Positions 59,555 to 64,000 of a stretch of DNA of 64,000 nt are shown in pieces (the stretch's first letter is position 1; every line of letters begins with the position of its first letter). Origin of the DNA: Camellia lanceoleosa (Eukaryota; Streptophyta; Magnoliopsida; Ericales; Theaceae); NCBI GenBank assembly GCA_025200525.1, contig CM045761.1, positions 139,192,223 to 139,256,222 on the forward strand. Direction: 5' to 3'. Under the pieces are notes generated by a model, which was given only the letters and a program-made list of their open reading frames with translations, ran no database searches and was not told the origin of the DNA. The translations under genes and the position numbers were made by a program.

Positions 59555-61867
59555 CTATTCGACGTTATCAGCTGGTTGGGTTTGGGGCTCAGAGGACATT
59601 TGGGAACTCTTCTCGGTAACCTTCTCAGCCGCGAGCTCGGCATCGATCTCTTTGAGAGTCTAATCGAGGCTCTTATCGGCGATAGGTGCGTCCGATGTTG
59701 TCTTCTCAGGAGTGGCATCTTTGGAGACCTCACCCTCCTCATCCTGAGACAAGTCCACGACTTGCTCGTTTAGAGTTAGGGACTTGACCCTAGTAGCTTC
59801 CTTCTTCTTCCTGACCAAAGCTTCCTCCTCGGACTCAGAATCGTCTTCGGATTGGCTTGGAGTAGGGGAGAATGGCAGGGAAAGGTCGCCAGCATTCTTG
59901 AGAGGGGAGTCCTCAGGGACATCCAGCTTTTTGAGGGCAGCCATCCAACCAAGGGTAAAACCCTTGTTGCATGCCTACTTCACTTGTTTTTTGTAGTCTT
60001 CCTTGACGTCGGCCGCCCCCTCTGCGTACGCCTTCTGATCGGTAGCCTTGATCTCGGCCTCTTTTGTGGCTAGGGCATCTTGAAGCTCTTTTTGGGCTGA
60101 GGCCATCTTTTCCTCGGCCTCTTTCTTTTCGGCCGTGAGGACTTTGGCAATGGCCTCCGCAGCATCAGCCTTTTCCTCGGCATCCTCCTGAGCCTTCTTG
60201 GCTACCTCGGCCTGATCTGTTAAGTTCTTCATCTTTGCCTCGGTCTTGTTGATGGTCCTTTGCAAAGCAGCATCCTCCTTGGTCTTGACGGCCAACTCCT
60301 TATTGATGGCGAAGGCTTGCATCGCAAAGGAGTGGCAATACTGGATTGCCTAGAAAGAATGGCAAAAATGAGTTAGTAAGAATTTCTAATTATGAAATAA
60401 CAGAGAATGAAAAAATACCAAGTGTTAAGGGCTTACTTGGATGGAGTGTTGTAACATTAAAGCGAAGTTTTCGTACTGGCTAAACTTGGCATTTCGGTTG
60501 AGATCATTGAGAAGGAACAAGGCGGTAGAGAGGGCAATGCCGACTTCAATGTCATCGGCACTGTCGCCAGCCCTGACCAACTTGTCCTCGATCGTGATTG
60601 GGGGAGCCCAGGGGGCATCTGGTTTCATAGATCTCGAGGTGGTCGCCGACTTGAACCTCGGTCTATTTGACCTGGTTGATTCAGAGGGTACGGCCTCGGC
60701 AGGCCTCTTTTCGGCTGTAGCGGCACTCTTTTCTGCCTCGGCAATTTTGGAGATCGACAAGGTGTCCTCAGAGTCAATCTGAGTCACCGTTGCCTTAGGT
60801 TGGGCCTTCTTCATTCTTTTAGGCTTTGGCTTTGGTTGAGGCTGGGATTGTACTGATTGGGCGTTAACACTGTCAGGGATGTCGGCCAAAAGATTGTCTG
60901 CAACTGCTTTCTTGCGACCCATCTCGGCAGCGATTTCACTTCGGCGTTGGCATTTGCGTTGAGATAGAGGGATCAGATATGGGGCCGAGGTTGATGGTTG
61001 CTTAGCTAGATCGGAAGTTGATCCCTGATCTAGCCGAAATAATGAGGTTGCTGGTGGAGTTGTGACGGAAGAAGGAGACTTGCTTTTCTTCCTTTTCGGG
61101 ATGTCGGGAAGCACCGACTTGTAAGTCGAGATGTAGGTGAGCAACAAAGGAGCTCTCTGCCTCTAAACTGGCAGATCCAATAACTTCTTAAAGCCCTTGC
61201 TAGGGAAGAAGGATTTACGGAAGTCTTTTGCCGGCTGCGGAAGAGCTGCAAGAAAAATAGACGTTAGAACGCATGGAAAGAACAAAGTATTAAAGTCTTG
61301 AAAAACAAGTAAGTGTAACACTTGGCTCTTACCATTACCCTCTATAAATACTGTTCGGCTAAGAGGATAGAGGTGAAGGTCCTCATCTGGAGCAAACTCC
61401 CAGTTTCACGAGACAATGAAGTAATCGTCCCTAGCTCCCTTGTTGGAGTCTGGGAGGTTGGCAACAAGTTTATATTCTGTGGACCTTGGTTTGAGGTAGT
61501 AGATATAGCCTTTTTCTAACTTAAGGCCACACATGGTGTAGTAGTACTGGATATCGGCAAGAGTAACCCTAGCGTTCTCTTTTTTGGCTAAGGCTATTAT
61601 GCCATTGATAACTCGATAAGAGTTGATGGCGAGCTGCATTGGGTTCAATTTGTAGTAATGGAGGACTTCTCAGAAAAGGATGTCAAGAGGGAGCCTAAGC
61701 CCACACTCTATGAAAGCTACAACTAGAAAGGTCATGGAATCGACTGTGGGCATAATGGAGTCATCCTCCCCAGCCAACCTGAGATAGACGTCGGGTGGGA
61801 TGGAAAATTCCTGCCTAAAGTATTCTAACTTGGTTGGGGTGTCTACCCTATGCCTCCACATACCCAT
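59555..61867 (-). pseudogene. Antisense spliced gene of the retroelement (Transposase_28-like)
   Basis: Three exons on the minus strand: 61333-61867, 60437-61245 and 59555-60349. Introns start GTAAGAG and GTAAGCC and end TTCTTGCAG and TTTCTAG. The exon lengths add up to 2,139 bases, 713 codons including the stop, and the codon phases match at both junctions. Exon 1 reads ECGLRLPLDILF then EVLHYYKLNPMQLAINSYR and LEKGYIYYLKPR, which resembles the plant 'putative gypsy type transposon' domain (Transposase_28). Exon 2 is basic and Ser/Pro-rich. Exon 3 is a long Lys/Glu/Ala coiled coil followed by an acidic tail. Stops at 61670, 61406, 61163, 59975 and 59660 break it. Several stand where CGA or CAG is expected. 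Confidence 0.75.
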
Positions 61868-62979
61868 GATGTCAGCTTAGGGTGAAGATGTTGAATTTCA
61901 GAAGGGTGTGTTTTATAAAGGTTGGAGGGACCTCGGCAAAACCTAGAAGAATGATGGGGCAAGAAATTCTGAGGATTTAAGTGAAGTATGTTTCAATTTT
62001 TCCTAAAATTTGTGGGTTCTACAAACAAATCCCAAACCTAGATCTATGAAAACGAAGATTGGAGGGAAGAATCTGGAGAAACACAAAACAAGAACAGTGA
62101 TTCAGAATCAGAAATAGTAAGGCCAAGAACAGTGGCAGAAATGAACAAATGGGTGAACAGTTTGTGTATTCAAGAAACGGATTGGGCAAAAGTGAAATCA
62201 TAAAATGAAAGTGCTCACGTGATTGAATTCATATGCACAGATTTATAGTCAAGAATGTGAACAAATTGGTAATGGCAGCGAGTAGTACAGTAAAGTTTTT
62301 TAAAGAAAAGCATAGACTGATGAAGAAGGAAATAGTGACTTACCGAAGAAAAATGAAGCCAGAGTTGAGTACGCCAGAGTCAGGTGATGGCAGTAATTGG
62401 AAAAGATCAGCAAAAGCTTCGCCAGAGGGGAAGAATGGAAGTGGTTGCAGAGCTTGAAAGCTTGAATCAATGGCGGATTTGAGAAAGTTAGAGAGAGAGA
62501 GTTTGTACGAGAATGAAGATGCAAAAGTGAAGAGACGAAGAGAGAGAGGTAATTTTGTCAAAATACGCAGAATGGCGGCAAAATGGCAATTATGGTACCT
62601 AGGGCGATGTGCTTGTCAGACGACGCACGCAAATACAGCACGACTTAATGGCGCGTGTCAGGCACAACTCAGTGGGGGAAAGATGCGTGGCAGAAACGGT
62701 TAAAATATTGTGCGTACAGCTCATGCGCATGTGAAAACCCTTGGAGTTCTTGATTTAATGAAGTAAAGACCTCGGCGAGGAGGACTATCTCCGCTAAATA
62801 AACTTGAACAAACTTGGTTATTGGTTCTAAAGTGTTGGTGAAAACATATTACAGGTCTTGGTCATATGGAGCCGACGAATAAAGACCTCGATAATGGATG
62901 ATAAAGCAAGTTAGCCGACATGCTATACGGTATGACGATATAGGTTCCATCACCTCAAAATGCCGAGATAATAAAACTT
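61868..62979. other. Region between antisense gene and polypurine tract
   Basis: This probably contains the promoter and leader of the antisense gene, which would be transcribed leftwards from here. No TATA box is assigned. Short frames on both strands (60-77 residues) have no recognisable motif. Positions 62870-62980 match the end of the non-autonomous element. Confidence 0.5.
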
Positions 62980-62989
62980 AGGGGGCAGT
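62980..62989 (+). other. Polypurine tract
   Basis: AGGGGGCAGT lies directly before the 3' LTR. The same tract is next to the 3' LTR of the minus-strand element (complement of 43335-43346). It primes plus-strand DNA synthesis. Confidence 0.75.
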
Positions 62990-63543
62990 TGTGGGGACAT
63001 ATTTTTTGAGTGCCAACACGTGGCCAAGGTGACTCGAAGTGTCAGCCGAGGTGCCACGTGTCTTGGTCATGACGCCGAGGTGATCTTGGATAGGCCGAGG
63101 TTATCTCCGAAGATACCGGAATCTGGGATAAGAGGATAAGGGACAAGAGTCCTAGGTTGAAAGAGGATAAGGGACAAGAGTCCTAGGTTGAAAGAGGATT
63201 TCAGTTTGGGTAAGGATAAGACTCTTAGGGAATTTATCCCAATCCTACTGGGAGTCCAAGATTAGCAGTAATGTTAGGCTTCTATTGGGATTAGGCAAGT
63301 GTTGGTTATAAAAGAGAGGCACCCTCATGGGTCTAAGGTATGTTTTTTATAATCTGAATAGTGAATTAAGCACTTTTGCTATCTTTGAGAGATAACTGAC
63401 TTCATCGTCGGAGTGCCCCTGGGTGGACGAACCACCGTCGGAATCCCTTCTTTCTGTTGTAGGTCGTTCGGACTTAATCTATTCTGCCAGTGTTCTCCAG
63501 TTGAGTACCAGACTAGTAGTGTGGTCAGAAATTCACACAGACA
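62990..63543 (+). repeat. 3' LTR of the full-length element
   Basis: It starts TGTGGGGACATATTTTTTGA and ends ATTCACACAGACA. It carries a direct duplication of about 34 bases absent from the 5' LTR: GATAAGGGACAAGAGTCCTA occurs at about 63134 and again at about 63168. It also lacks about 15-20 bases near 63270 that the 5' LTR has. Confidence 0.92.
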
Positions 63544-63548
63544 GATGT

Positions 63549-64000
63549 CATCATTTGCTCTTTTTTTTTTTTTTTTTTTTTTTAATAAATAAAAAGGATG
63601 TCAGCATTTACGATAAAGTTATCAATGAAAATATGAGTTTTCAGGTTCAACATTTAACTTTCGAATATTTTGACATATTTAATATACCCTACATTTTCAT
63701 ATCTCCGTACCCAAAACTAGTTGAAGAAGTTGAACCTCAATTGAAGAACCTCCATTACCTCTATTAGAGTTTTTATGTTATAAATTTGCAATTAGTTTAC
63801 CCTTTTTTCTTTCTTTTTATAGATTTGTATTCTTATAATTTTGCAAAAGTTTCAGTTTTTTTTTTAACCCTTTCAATAGGTGTTGGTAATCTTCTTGTTT
63901 ATGAAACCATTCCAAAAGTTGATAATGGAAAAAATATATCCAGTTCGGAACATGATAGTCGAAATAATGTCTAATTCGGAAGTTGGTTTTGGGTTTGGGT
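63549..64000. other. Right flank, AT-rich
   Basis: A T run lies at 63560-63582. A frame that begins in the LTR continues to 63767 with FQVQHLTFEYFDIFNIPYIF, and an open frame follows at 63786-63974. Neither has a motif I recognise, so I call no gene. Confidence 0.5.

Larger units (their letters stand above)
51840..63543 (+). mobile_element. Full-length Tat-type Ty3/gypsy element
   Basis: LTRs at 51840-52378 and 62990-63543 flank gag, protease, RT, RNase H, a second RNase H and integrase in Ty3/gypsy order. GATGT is duplicated outside (51835-51839 and 63544-63548). The second RNase H and the antisense gene downstream of pol point to the Tat lineage (Ogre, Retand and Grande relatives). The coding frame holds about ten in-frame stops and at least two frameshifts, so it is not autonomous now. 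Confidence 0.93.

Overview
This window looks like nuclear DNA of a flowering plant, probably a eudicot. It is AT-rich and full of simple repeats, the few coding remnants are split by GT-AG introns, and almost everything recognisable is a plant transposable element. I see no intact host gene, no tRNA or rRNA gene, and nothing prokaryotic. By eye more than four fifths of the window belongs to transposons. No species can be named from this sequence.

Layout. Positions 1-5065 look like a large LTR cut by the window edge, interrupted by a related 2.4-kb solo LTR (1487-3862). Two MITEs follow: a palindromic one near 6.5-6.75 kb and a hAT-type one at 7351-7820 with an 8-bp target duplication. Positions 8378-29580 read as one 21.2-kb non-autonomous Helitron: TC start, hairpin plus CTAG end, A/T insertion site. 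It carries captured exons resembling ribonuclease H2 subunit C and pieces of an unrecognised coiled-coil gene. A 6.32-kb segment of it is tandemly triplicated. Positions 31971-40842 are an 8.87-kb CACTA element with a 3-bp GAT target duplication and TAGTCGCC/TAGTAGCC subterminal repeats. It has no visible transposase. Inside it are intron-containing pieces of two unrelated housekeeping genes: the 3' end of an Nrap/UTP22-like nucleolar protein gene and HAT-repeat exon sequence of a Crooked-neck/CLF1-like splicing factor.

The right half is a family of Ty3/gypsy elements of the Tat type. There is a 5.1-kb deletion derivative on the minus strand (42745-47843, TSD CAACC), a solo LTR (48240-48778, TSD ATATC) and an 11.7-kb full-length element on the plus strand (51840-63543, TSD GATGT). 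The long element has gag, protease, reverse transcriptase, two RNase H domains and integrase in order, all broken by stops or frameshifts. On the opposite strand, between pol and the 3' LTR, lies a spliced three-exon gene of 713 codons with phase-consistent introns. The short element keeps the LTRs, primer binding site, gag start, a scrap of the antisense gene and a large hairpin-forming tandem array, so it probably depended on proteins supplied by longer relatives. Between them, a hAT-type MITE (48934-51727) was split by a 2.2-kb solo LTR (49317-51554).

How it fits together. The window is a transposon graveyard in which two different DNA transposons have collected fragments of nuclear genes as genomic copies with introns. 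The retroelements show decay by CG and CHG transitions, as expected of methylated DNA. The three Helitron repeats differ mostly at CAG/CTG/CCG sites, so part of their apparent frame damage may be sequencing error rather than mutation.
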